Source: SAT2750 sp964476375
Lineage (GTDB): Bacteria > Planctomycetota > Planctomycetia > Pirellulales > Pirellulaceae
Assembly (NCBI GenBank): GCA_964476375.1
Contig: CAYYZW010000155.1
Location: 1-64,000, forward strand
Length of the DNA stretch: 64,000 bases
Direction of reading: 5' to 3'
The notes under the pieces are model-generated. The model searched no databases. It saw only the letters and a list, made by a program, of their open reading frames with translations, and was not told the origin of the DNA. Of this stretch, positions 16,920-24,414 are shown in pieces (the first letter of the stretch is position 1; every line of letters begins with the position of its first letter). The translations under genes were made by a program, and so were the position numbers.

Positions 16920-17228
16920 ATGATTCATGTGATAGTCACGGTCGAGCTGCACGCGGGACGCCGGGATGACTTCCTGGAAGAATTCCAGAAGGTGGTGCCG
17001 CTCGTACTCGAAGAAGCCGGCTGCATGTCCTATGGTCCGGCCCTGGATGCCACGACCAGTATTGATGCCCAGGTGACAGGGGGGGCGGACCGGGTCACCA
17101 TCGTGGAAGCCTGGGAAAGCCTTGCCCATCTTGAGGACCACCTGGTTGCCGAGCACATGATCGCCTACCGGCCACGGGTCAAGGAGATGATCTGCCAATC
17201 CACCCTGCAGGTTCTTCAGTCTGTATGA
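16920..17228 (+). CDS. Antibiotic-biosynthesis-monooxygenase (ABM) domain protein
   Basis: A 102-residue single-domain protein of the dimeric alpha-beta barrel class. Seen: the first strand IHVIVTVELHAG, then FLEEFQKVVPLVLEEAGC, a middle strand VTIVEAWESLAHLEDHL and AEHMIAYRP. This ordering is typical of ABM/YgiN-like proteins, which act as quinol monooxygenases, haem-degrading enzymes or peroxide-linked stress proteins. ATG 16920 follows AGGAG with eight bases spacing; a TTG directly before it is less likely. It lies 37 bases after trpE and 9 before xdhC, so it is probably in the same transcript. The substrate cannot be inferred. Confidence 0.78.
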   Translation: MIHVIVTVELHAGRRDDFLEEFQKVVPLVLEEAGCMSYGPALDATTSIDAQVTGGADRVTIVEAWESLAHLEDHLVAEHMIAYRPRVKEMICQSTLQVLQSV

Positions 17229-17237
17229 GGTTATCCG

Positions 17238-18350
17238 ATGCGTGAATTAAGAGATGACTTGGAAAAAGCGATCCGCGGGGAAACCCCGGTCGCCTATTGC
17301 CGCCTGGTCGAGACCCGTGGCAGCACGCCCCAGAAGGCGGGCGCCATGATGCTTGTCTACCCGGACGGATCCCAGGCGGGAACGCTTGGTGGTGGCTGTG
17401 TGGAAGCCGAGGTGAAGCGGCGATCACTGCAGTTGCTGGAGGAAGAGAAATCGGAGATCTCCTGCTTCCAGCTGGACAGCGATTACGGTTGGGACGACGG
17501 CTTGATCTGTGGTGGACGCATGCAGGTGCTTATCCAGCCACTGTCGACCCCGGGTGCTCGAAAGTATTTTTCCCTCCTGCTTGATGCGATTGGCCAGAGA
17601 GGTGGGGTGAGTGAGGCGATCGCCTATGACCCGCAGTTGAGTGGCCTGCCGGTTCCAAGCAGTTTTCTTTTTGGTGAGGACCATCAACTGGTTGCCAGCT
17701 GGACCGATGCCGGCCCGGCAGAGGAGCATGTGGGGGATGACCAGATCCAGCACATCCAGCAGAATCTCAAACCCCTGGGAAACCGCCCGCGGCCGTATGC
17801 CGATGGCGGGATCAGCTACCTGCCTATACTCTCGCGCTGCAGGCTGGTGATCGTTGGGGGAGGACACGTTGGACAGGCGGTTGCCGGCCTGGCTAACCAG
17901 CTTGAATTTGATGTTTGCGTGATTGACGATCGCACCGAGGTTGTTTCCGAGGAACGGTTTCCGACGGCGAGCGAGAGGATCGCGGGCAGGATCGAGGAGA
18001 CCCTGCCCGCACTGGAGGTGGACTCAAGCACGTATTGCCTGATCGTTACACGGGGTCACCAGCACGATGAGCAGGCACTCTATCATCTTGCCGAACGGGG
18101 AGCACGCTATATCGGCATGATCGGTTCGAAACGCAAGATCAAGATGATCTACCGGGATCTGCTGGACCAGGGAATCTCCCAGCAGGCCCTGGATGCTGTC
18201 TATGCCCCGCTCGGAATCGATATCGGTTCCCAGACCGTACCGGAGATCGCTGTCAGTATCTGTGCCGAACTCGTGGCGCATCGAAACCTGGAGGGAGAGG
18301 TCCCCGGGCGTCCTGCAACCATCTCGGTTGCCGATATCAAGGATGAATAG
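17238..18350 (+). CDS. xdhC: XdhC/CoxI family molybdenum-cofactor insertion chaperone
   Basis: Proteins of this family bind molybdenum cofactor and promote its sulfuration or insertion into xanthine dehydrogenase and CO dehydrogenase-type hydroxylases. The N-terminal domain shows RGSTPQKAGAMML and GTLGGGCVEAEV, the XdhC signature. The C-terminal domain is Rossmann-like, with LVIVGGGHVGQAVAGLA (about 208-224), a strand ending CVIDDR, and the family end with GMIGSKRK and APLGIDIGSQTVPEIAVSI. The 370-residue length is normal for the two-domain form. The neighbour 23 bases downstream is a MocA-type cytidylyltransferase, the usual partner. No hydroxylase subunit is in the window. Confidence 0.87.
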   Translation: MRELRDDLEKAIRGETPVAYCRLVETRGSTPQKAGAMMLVYPDGSQAGTLGGGCVEAEVKRRSLQLLEEEKSEISCFQLDSDYGWDDGLICGGRMQVLIQPLSTPGARKYFSLLLDAIGQRGGVSEAIAYDPQLSGLPVPSSFLFGEDHQLVASWTDAGPAEEHVGDDQIQHIQQNLKPLGNRPRPYADGGISYLPILSRCRLVIVGGGHVGQAVAGLANQLEFDVCVIDDRTEVVSEERFPTASERIAGRIEETLPALEVDSSTYCLIVTRGHQHDEQALYHLAERGARYIGMIGSKRKIKMIYRDLLDQGISQQALDAVYAPLGIDIGSQTVPEIAVSICAELVAHRNLEGEVPGRPATISVADIKDE

Positions 18351-18373
18351 CCGACCGGCCGTGAAAGGGGAGC

Positions 18374-18991
18374 GTGGTGGCAAGTTTCGCGATTGTCCCG
18401 GCTGCCGGTGAGAGCCGGCGGATGGGAAAACCCAAGCTCCTGCTTCCGTGGAAGCAGGGGCGGATCATTGATGCCGTGCTCAAGTCCTGGTTGGCCAGCC
18501 AGGTTGACCAGGTGATCGTTACCGTGCGAGCAGATAATCGCTCCCTGCAAAAACAATGCCTGGTCCATGATGTCGAGGTCGTGGTTCCCGAGCACCCGCC
18601 GATCGACATGAAACGCTCGGTTCTTTACGGGGTCGATTACCTCCGCCGCCGCTACCAGCCGACCGATGCGGATTGCCTGCTTCTGGCACCGGCGGACATG
18701 CCGGAGCTTTCCGCCTCGCTGATCGATGTCCTCCTGGCAGCCCAGGATCCGGAAGATCCCCGGCTGCTGGCGCCCGAGGTCGATGGTCGCCGCGGACACC
18801 CGCTGCTGATCCCCTGGCAACTGGCAGGAGAAATCGGCCGTCTCGAGGAGGACCAGGGGATCAACGCGCTGTGCGCCCAGCTGCCGATGGCATTGATCCA
18901 GACCGACGAGGCCGGGGCCCTTGTGGATATCGATACTCCCGAGGAGTACCAACAGCAGCGAGAGAATTCAGATGGGGATCATCGCTGCTGA
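18374..18991 (+). CDS. mocA: MobA/MocA-type molybdenum-cofactor nucleotidyltransferase
   Basis: Nucleotidyltransferase of 205 residues predicted to add CMP (MocA) or GMP (MobA) to the molybdopterin cofactor. Seen: the N-terminal AAGESRRMGKPKLLLPW nucleotide-binding motif, LLLAPADMPELS with the metal-binding Asp, GRRGHPLLIP, and DIDTPEEYQ near the end. The MocA assignment rests on the neighbouring xdhC; MobA is the alternative. The start is GTG; no ATG is closer to the conserved motif. The last 13 bases overlap the convergent gene at 18979. With xdhC it forms a maturation pair for xanthine-dehydrogenase-family enzymes that must be encoded elsewhere. Confidence 0.8.
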   Translation: MVASFAIVPAAGESRRMGKPKLLLPWKQGRIIDAVLKSWLASQVDQVIVTVRADNRSLQKQCLVHDVEVVVPEHPPIDMKRSVLYGVDYLRRRYQPTDADCLLLAPADMPELSASLIDVLLAAQDPEDPRLLAPEVDGRRGHPLLIPWQLAGEIGRLEEDQGINALCAQLPMALIQTDEAGALVDIDTPEEYQQQRENSDGDHRC

Positions 18992-19482
18992 CCGGCAGAC
19001 CCTGTTTTCCAGTGAGCACGAATCTGGTGAATTCCACTGGCACAGGTGTCAAAGTCATTGCCGAGGCGAGCGAGTAGCTCTCCTGGTACATCGTTACCGT
19101 GGATGGTGCTGGCAGCAAGGTACGCCCGCTTGCCGCAGGCCCGGTAGTGCTCCAGTTCCTGCTGGTGACGTCCCCGCCGCAGGGACTCGGGAAAAACACC
19201 GACCCAGAAGAGTGCCACGTCCCCGATCTGACGGTGCAACCCCTGCCGCATCTGACCCTCCCACTGGCGAGCCTCGGTGAGCAGTTCTTCGAGTGTCTGC
19301 AACGATGTCCCGCCACCGGACTGGGAACGTTGATGCTGGTCGACGCGAGAAAAACGGAGCAGCAGGTCGCTGATATAGTCCGCAAGGGATGGGTCGGCGA
19401 TTCCCAGGCAGGTCTGGAAAACATGTTCGGACAGGCCGCTCAGATAACGGCAGAGAATACTACCTTGCCTTGTGGGTTTCAT
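18979..19482 (-). CDS. Conserved hypothetical protein, probably planctomycete-specific
   Basis: A 167-residue soluble protein without transmembrane segments or a signal peptide. It begins KPTRQGSILCRYLSGLSEHV and contains ADYISDLLLRFSRVDQ, LHRQIGDVALFWVGVFPESL and RACGKRAYLAASTI. This looks like a helical bundle. I recall closely similar sequences in other planctomycetes, but do not know a function. The coding character is supported by these well-spaced amphipathic helices. It overlaps the mocA end by 13 bases on the opposite strand and is followed by trpA on the same strand upstream of its start (94-base gap). Confidence 0.65.
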   Translation of the reverse strand: MKPTRQGSILCRYLSGLSEHVFQTCLGIADPSLADYISDLLLRFSRVDQHQRSQSGGGTSLQTLEELLTEARQWEGQMRQGLHRQIGDVALFWVGVFPESLRRGRHQQELEHYRACGKRAYLAASTIHGNDVPGELLARLGNDFDTCASGIHQIRAHWKTGSAGQQR

Positions 19483-19576
19483 CGTGACAGGCTCCCTGAC
19501 AGGCTTCCAACTGTCCCGGTTAACTGTACTGGCTGGGGAAGAAAAAGGTCAAGGGAAACAGCTGCAACAGGGACTG

Positions 19577-20374
19577 CTAGAGTGCCGAACTGAGCTGGTC
19601 TGCAAATTCACCGATCTCGGACAGTACCTGCTCGCTGGGGGTCTCCCCGACCGTGGCGACCTTGCGCACGATTGCCGAGCCGACGATCACCCCGTCCGCT
19701 ACCGGTGAGAGCTGCCGGACATGCTCCGGTCGGCTGATACCAAAGCCGATACAGACTGGTAACTCGGTCTGTTCACGCAGCCATCCCACCTGGTCGGTCA
19801 ATTCCGCTGGAAGGTGTTCCCGTTCACCGGTAATCCCGGTCACCGAGACATAGTAAAGAAATCCGCTGGAAGACTCCACGATTCGCAGTGCCCGCTCGCG
19901 AGGTGTTGTGGGAGTCACAAGCTGGATCAGGCTCAGATCCTCGCGCCGGCAGACATCCCGCAGGGGGCCGGCTTCCTCCACCAGAAGATCCGGAACGATC
20001 AGGCCACTGAAGCCAGACTCCCGGGCCTGGCCGACAAATCTCTCCAGCCCCTGTCGGAAGACAATCGAGTAGCTGACCATGGCAGCCAGGGGGGTATTTA
20101 CCTGCTCTGACCAGGTGCGGGCTGCCGAGAAAATATGCGGAAGTTGCAGGCCCCCCGAAAGAGCGCGGGTGTAGGATGCCTGGATGACGGGACCATCGGC
20201 AATCGGATCACTGTAGGGGAAGCCGATTTCCAGCAGGGAAGCACCGTGGGAGGCGAGTGTTGAAATCGCATGGCCAGTGAACTCCAGGTCCGGATCCCCC
20301 GCTGTCAGGAAGGGCATGAAAGCCTTGCGATTTTCTGACCGTAGTTGCGTGAAAACATTGTCGATCTGGGACAT
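19577..20374 (-). CDS. trpA: Tryptophan synthase alpha chain
   Basis: Cleaves indole-3-glycerol phosphate to indole, which channels to TrpB. The 265-residue TIM-barrel has LLEIGFPYSDPIADGPVIQ near residue 46, containing the catalytic Glu and Asp, then the mobile loop region, SGLIVPDLLVEEAG, and the phosphate-binding VCIGFGISRPEHV and GVIVGSAIV. ATGA overlap with trpB (start at 20374 shares bases with the trpB stop) indicates translational coupling and stoichiometric synthesis of the alpha-beta complex. Conserved and intact. Confidence 0.95.
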   Translation of the reverse strand: MSQIDNVFTQLRSENRKAFMPFLTAGDPDLEFTGHAISTLASHGASLLEIGFPYSDPIADGPVIQASYTRALSGGLQLPHIFSAARTWSEQVNTPLAAMVSYSIVFRQGLERFVGQARESGFSGLIVPDLLVEEAGPLRDVCRREDLSLIQLVTPTTPRERALRIVESSSGFLYYVSVTGITGEREHLPAELTDQVGWLREQTELPVCIGFGISRPEHVRQLSPVADGVIVGSAIVRKVATVGETPSEQVLSEIGEFADQLSSAL

Positions 20375-21585
20375 CAGGACGGTGCTCCCTGCAAGCGGGC
20401 GATTTCCTGGCTGTCCTTGTCCCCACGGCCCGAGAGACAGACGACGATCCGCTCACTTGAAGGACGTTTCTTGGCCTCGTCAATGGCCACCGCCACGGCA
20501 TGCGAACTCTCCAGCGCCGGCAGGATTCCCTCGCTGCGGGTCATCAGGTCAAAAGCTTCCATTGCCTGCTGGTCCTGGCATTGGGTATAGGTCACGCGCC
20601 CGTTCTCTTTCCAGTGGCTGTGCTCCGGACCGACGCCGGGATAGTCGAGCCCGGCGGAAATCGAGTGGACATCACAGGTCTGGCCGTCCTGGTCCTGCAT
20701 CACGTAGCTGAAACTGCCATGCAGGACCCCCGGTTCCCCGAAACTCAATGGCGAGGCATGGTCTCCAGGTTGATCACTGCGGCCCCCGGCCTCGACTCCC
20801 AGTAAGGCCACGCCGCTGTCCGCGACAAGCGGTGCGAACATTCCCGCCGCGTTGCTCCCTCCCCCCACGCAGGCGATCACCAGGTCTGGAAGCGATGCAA
20901 ACTGGTCCAGGCATTGCTGCCGCGTCTCGCGGCCGATGACCGACTGGAAATCACGTACGATGCGGGGAAAAGGATGGGGGCCGACCACCGAGCCGAGAAT
21001 GTAATGCGTCGACTCGACCGATGCCATCCAGTCCCTCATCGCCTCGTTGATCGCGTCGCGGAGGGTTCTGGAACCGGTCGTTACAGGACGGACCTCGGCA
21101 CCCAGGAGTTTCATGCTAAAGACGTTGGGAGCCTGCCGGCGAATATCTTCCTCCCCCATGTAGACGATGCACTCCAGTCCGAAGCGTGCACAGGCGGTGG
21201 CGGTGGCGACGCCATGCTGCCCGGCACCGGTCTCGGCAATCACCCGTTTTTTTCCCATTCGTAATGTCAACAGGGCCTGGCCGAGCGTGTTGTTGATCTT
21301 GTGGGAGCCGGTATGGTTCGTGTCCTCCCGTTTCAGCCAGATTTCTGCCCCCCCGCAGGCAGCCGTCAGCCGTTCGGCAAAATAAAGCGGGGAAGGGCGG
21401 CCGACAAAGTCGGAGAGCAGCTGGTCGAAGTGGCTGGTGAAGGCTGGATCTGCGATCGCCTGCTTGTACTCGGCTGATAGCTGGTCCAGGGCGCGTGTCA
21501 GTGTTTCGGGGACATAGCGACCCCCAAACTGGCCAAAACGGCCTTGCTCGTCAGGGACCTGGGGAAGTGATTCGTTGCTTGACAT
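20374..21585 (-). CDS. trpB: Tryptophan synthase beta chain
   Basis: PLP enzyme that joins indole to serine. The start ATG 21585 (MSSNESLPQVPDEQGRFGQF) was chosen because the conserved GRFGQFGGRYVPETL follows at once; the upstream open frame to 21846 is out of family. The PLP Lys is in EDTNHTGSHKINNTLGQAL, and the glycine-rich phosphate loop CVGGGSNAAGMF is present, as are HSISAGLDYPGVGPEHS and the C-terminal GRGDKD. About 403 residues, normal for TrpB1. It is coupled to trpA. Its 5' region is divergent from mutM and contains three palindromes (21636-21742) that may regulate it. Confidence 0.95.
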   Translation of the reverse strand: MSSNESLPQVPDEQGRFGQFGGRYVPETLTRALDQLSAEYKQAIADPAFTSHFDQLLSDFVGRPSPLYFAERLTAACGGAEIWLKREDTNHTGSHKINNTLGQALLTLRMGKKRVIAETGAGQHGVATATACARFGLECIVYMGEEDIRRQAPNVFSMKLLGAEVRPVTTGSRTLRDAINEAMRDWMASVESTHYILGSVVGPHPFPRIVRDFQSVIGRETRQQCLDQFASLPDLVIACVGGGSNAAGMFAPLVADSGVALLGVEAGGRSDQPGDHASPLSFGEPGVLHGSFSYVMQDQDGQTCDVHSISAGLDYPGVGPEHSHWKENGRVTYTQCQDQQAMEAFDLMTRSEGILPALESSHAVAVAIDEAKKRPSSERIVVCLSGRGDKDSQEIARLQGAPS

Positions 21586-21635
21586 GAGTGGCGCCGTGAA
21601 TGGTACACAGGTCAGTCGGCCGGAAATTCGATTCT

Positions 21636-21687
21636 CGGCCCACCTGCCGGGACGGTCAAGGGATGGCCGGGGCAGGCAGGTGGGCCG
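21636..21687. promoter_or_regulatory. Long inverted repeat in the trpB-mutM divergent region
   Basis: Perfect 13-base arms CGGCCCACCTGCC and GGCAGGTGGGCCG separated by 26 bases, located 51-102 bases upstream of the trpB start. On transcripts of either strand it would form a stable hairpin; as DNA it could be a dimer-binding site. No T-run follows on either side, so it is not an intrinsic terminator. Function unknown. Confidence 0.45.
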
Positions 21688-21710
21688 GAAAAGTCCCGGG
21701 AGAGTTGCCT

Positions 21711-21742
21711 GCAGGGGCCCCCTGCGGCATGATTGAGCCGCA
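21711..21742. promoter_or_regulatory. Palindrome and hairpin directly upstream of mutM
   Basis: GCAGGGG-C-CCCCTGC (21711-21725) is a nearly perfect 15-base palindrome. It runs into TGCGGC-N8-GCCGCA (21723-21742), a 6-base stem. Together with the long repeat at 21636 this makes three nested or adjacent palindromes in a 183-base divergent region. They may be operators for trpB or mutM. This is an observation only; no regulator is identified. Confidence 0.35.
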
Positions 21743-21768
21743 GACGTGCTAAAAAAAGGGGAACCGCG

Positions 21769-22653
21769 ATGCCAGAACTTCCGGAAGTGGAAACGATGAG
21801 GCGAGGAATTGCCCGCTGCCAGGGTGCCACGATTAACGATTTCCACTTCTTCTCACTCCCGCTCAAGCCGATCCAGGTGACTCCCTCGGTCCGCCAGGTT
21901 CGCCGCCGGGTTACCGGGACGGTGGTGACCTCGGTCGATCGCCTGGGGAAACGTATCCTGCTGGAACTCGATGGTCAGCAGGTACTGGTTTTCGAACCTC
22001 GCATGACCGGCATGTTGAGCGTGGAGAATGTCCCCAGCAGGGAACATTTGCGAGTTCGAATTGACCTTGCCGGCGGGGACCTGGACCAGATTTATTTCTG
22101 GGACCGGCGGGGGCTGGGGACGGTCCAGTTGCTAAGCCAGGAGGAACTGGCCGTACGGCTGGGGCCGGAGCGGATTGGCCCCGATGCGCTGGTGATCGAG
22201 TGCGATGAGCTTCACCAGCGGCTGCGACGTAGTCGCCGGGCCATCAAGGTGGCACTCCTGGACCAGAAGGTGGTAGCCGGAATCGGGAACATCTATGCCA
22301 GCGAGATCCTGCACCTGGCACATGTCCATCCGGCAGCCCGCTGTGATCGACTCAGCCGGCTTCAGTGGGAGCGGATCCACCTGGCAATGCTGGAGGTGCT
22401 CTGGGATGCAATCAAGCACGAGGGTTCCACACTTTCTGACGGCAGCTATCGAAATGCTCTGAACAACCCGGGAAGCTACCAGGCCCGGCACCAGGTCTAC
22501 GACAGGGATGGCGAGGCCTGCTTGCGCTGTGACGGCAAACAGGTGCTGCGGATCGTGCAGGCGCAGCGTTCAACATTTTATTGCCCTGGTTGCCAGCCAC
22601 GGCGGACATGGAAAGACACGGATGGTTTGCAGCTCACCGCCCCTGCACGGTAA
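21769..22653 (+). CDS. mutM: Formamidopyrimidine-DNA glycosylase
   Basis: Base-excision repair enzyme that removes 8-oxoguanine and formamidopyrimidines and nicks the abasic site. ATG 21769 gives the obligatory PELPEVETMRRG N-terminus, where Pro1 becomes the nucleophile after Met removal. Also seen: the GKRILLEL Lys, the FEPRMTGML segment, the helix-two-turn-helix GIGNIYASEILHLAHVHP, and a C-terminal zinc finger with CLRC and CPGC. The 294-residue length is close to normal. It has an A-rich leader (AAAAAAAGGGGAACCGCG) with a GGGG Shine-Dalgarno-like run. The next gene follows 7 bases after its stop. Nei is excluded by the GIGNIYASE pattern and length. Confidence 0.94.
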   Translation: MPELPEVETMRRGIARCQGATINDFHFFSLPLKPIQVTPSVRQVRRRVTGTVVTSVDRLGKRILLELDGQQVLVFEPRMTGMLSVENVPSREHLRVRIDLAGGDLDQIYFWDRRGLGTVQLLSQEELAVRLGPERIGPDALVIECDELHQRLRRSRRAIKVALLDQKVVAGIGNIYASEILHLAHVHPAARCDRLSRLQWERIHLAMLEVLWDAIKHEGSTLSDGSYRNALNNPGSYQARHQVYDRDGEACLRCDGKQVLRIVQAQRSTFYCPGCQPRRTWKDTDGLQLTAPAR

Positions 22654-22660
22654 AAAGAAG

Positions 22661-24382
22661 ATGATGAAAAGAATCCCCCGGCGATTGCCCTGTTTTTTAC
22701 TTTTATCTGCCTGCCTGGGATGGATCCCGGCCCCGGTGGATGCCGAGACCGCCCGGGCCGAGAAGGGGATGGTGGCAACAGTCCACCCGCTGGCGACCGA
22801 CGCCGGTGTTGCGGTTCTGGAGAAGGGGGGCAACGCCGTGGATGCGGCGATTGCCGCGGGCCTGATGCTCGGTGTGGTCGACAACCACAACTCGGGGATC
22901 GGGGGCGGCTGCTTTATCCTCATCCGCCGGGCCGATGGAAAACTGTTTGCGATTGACGGGCGGGAAATGGCACCGGCAGCGGCTCACCGGGACATGTACC
23001 TGGAGAATGGGAAGCCGCAGGGGCAGTGGAGCCGGGTCGGGGCCCTGGCCAGTGGTGTCCCAGGGGCCCTGGCGGCCTACGAGCGAGCCGTTACCGATCA
23101 TGGCAGGACGGCCTGGAGTGAGCTGGTATCACCGGCCGGCCAGGTCGCTGAAAACGGGTTCGTGGTGGATGCCGTTTATGCCCGCAAGCTCTCCTCGGTC
23201 GCCAGGACGCTGGCCCAGTTTGAAGGCTCCCGTGCTGCCCTGCTGGATGAGAATGGCAGGCCACATGCCGAGGGATATGTGCTCAGGCAGCCGGACCTGG
23301 CGGCCACCTACCGGCAGGTTGCCGAGGGAGGAAGCCGTGCTTTTTACCAGGGGCCGTTTGCCGAGGCCTGTCACGCCTGGATGCAGGAGAACGGCGGAAT
23401 CCTGACCCGCCAGGACCTGGCCAGTTACCGCCCGATGCTGCGAGAACCGATCGTGAGCCGTTACCGCGGTCATCGAATCGTGGGATTTCCCTCGCCAAGT
23501 TCCGGGGGGATCCACGTGGCACAAATCCTGAACATGCTTGAGTCGTTTGACCTGGGCCGGATCTACCAGGAGGATCGGGCCCGTTTTACCCACGTGGTAG
23601 CCGAGGCGATGAAACTCGCATTTGCCGACCGCGCCCACTGGCTTGGTGACGCGGACTTCGTTCCTGTTCCTCGCGGACTGATCGATCGACGATATGCCCG
23701 TCTGCTCTCTCGCCAGATCAACCCGCTTGAGGTGATACCCCTGCTGGGTCACCATGTCCCTCCCCGTGCCCAGAGCGATACTTTTGAAAGTGCGCTGGAA
23801 AAACATACCACCCACATCGCTGTTGCCGACCAGGAGGGGAACTGGGTCGCCATGACCCAGACAGTCAACACGACGTTCGGATCCAAGGTCGTTATCCCGG
23901 GGACCGGGGTGGTGATGAACAACGAGATGGACGATTTCTCGATCGCCCCTGGAATTCCCAATGCCTTTGGACTGCTGGGGGGGGAGGCCAACAGTATTGC
24001 TCCAGGCAAGCGGCCACTCTCGAGCATGAGCCCCACGATCGTGCTGCGGCGGGGAGAGCCGGTGATGACGGTCGGGGCTGCCGGGGGACCCAAGATCATT
24101 ACCCAGGCACTGCTGGGAGTGATCTGCCACGTCGACCTGGGGATGACACTTCAGGAACAGATGGCCTTTGCCCGGTTTCACCACCAGTGGCGCCCCGACC
24201 GGCTCTACGTGGAGACATCGCTGCCAGACGCTGTGCTGGACGAGCTGGAAAGTCGTGGCCACACGATTTCCAAGTTGCGGTATGTGGGCGTGACACAGGC
24301 GATCAAGCGGGATCCGCAGACAGGCGAGTTCCAGGGGGCGCACGATCCTCGTGTGCCGGGCAAGGCGGCCGGACCCCGCTAG
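22661..24382 (+). CDS. ggt: Gamma-glutamyltransferase, exported
   Basis: N-terminal-nucleophile hydrolase that removes or transfers the gamma-glutamyl group of glutathione and related peptides in the periplasm. The N-terminus has a signal peptide (RIPRRLPCFLLLSACLGWIP, then VDA cleavage region). The proenzyme body shows MVATVHPLATDAGVAVLEKGGNA and GIGGGCFILIR. Autocleavage before the catalytic Thr occurs at HTTHIAVADQEGNWVA (about residue 382 of this frame), and the small subunit contains NNEMDDFS and PLSSMSPTIV with the GGPKIITQ loop. It is complete at about 573 residues. It follows mutM by only seven bases. It is convergent with the esterase gene and separated by a small hairpin. Confidence 0.93.
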   Translation: MMKRIPRRLPCFLLLSACLGWIPAPVDAETARAEKGMVATVHPLATDAGVAVLEKGGNAVDAAIAAGLMLGVVDNHNSGIGGGCFILIRRADGKLFAIDGREMAPAAAHRDMYLENGKPQGQWSRVGALASGVPGALAAYERAVTDHGRTAWSELVSPAGQVAENGFVVDAVYARKLSSVARTLAQFEGSRAALLDENGRPHAEGYVLRQPDLAATYRQVAEGGSRAFYQGPFAEACHAWMQENGGILTRQDLASYRPMLREPIVSRYRGHRIVGFPSPSSGGIHVAQILNMLESFDLGRIYQEDRARFTHVVAEAMKLAFADRAHWLGDADFVPVPRGLIDRRYARLLSRQINPLEVIPLLGHHVPPRAQSDTFESALEKHTTHIAVADQEGNWVAMTQTVNTTFGSKVVIPGTGVVMNNEMDDFSIAPGIPNAFGLLGGEANSIAPGKRPLSSMSPTIVLRRGEPVMTVGAAGGPKIITQALLGVICHVDLGMTLQEQMAFARFHHQWRPDRLYVETSLPDAVLDELESRGHTISKLRYVGVTQAIKRDPQTGEFQGAHDPRVPGKAAGPR

Positions 24383-24396
24383 AGGACATGGGATCT

Positions 24397-24410
24397 TGGC
24401 GGAACCGCCA
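24397..24410. terminator. Small hairpin between convergent ggt and esterase genes
   Basis: Perfect TGGCGG-AA-CCGCCA, with a two-base loop, in the 32-base gap between the converging stops. No T-run follows on either strand, so it is at most a weak bidirectional terminator or a transcript-end structure. Confidence 0.3.
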
Positions 24411-24414
24411 GCTG

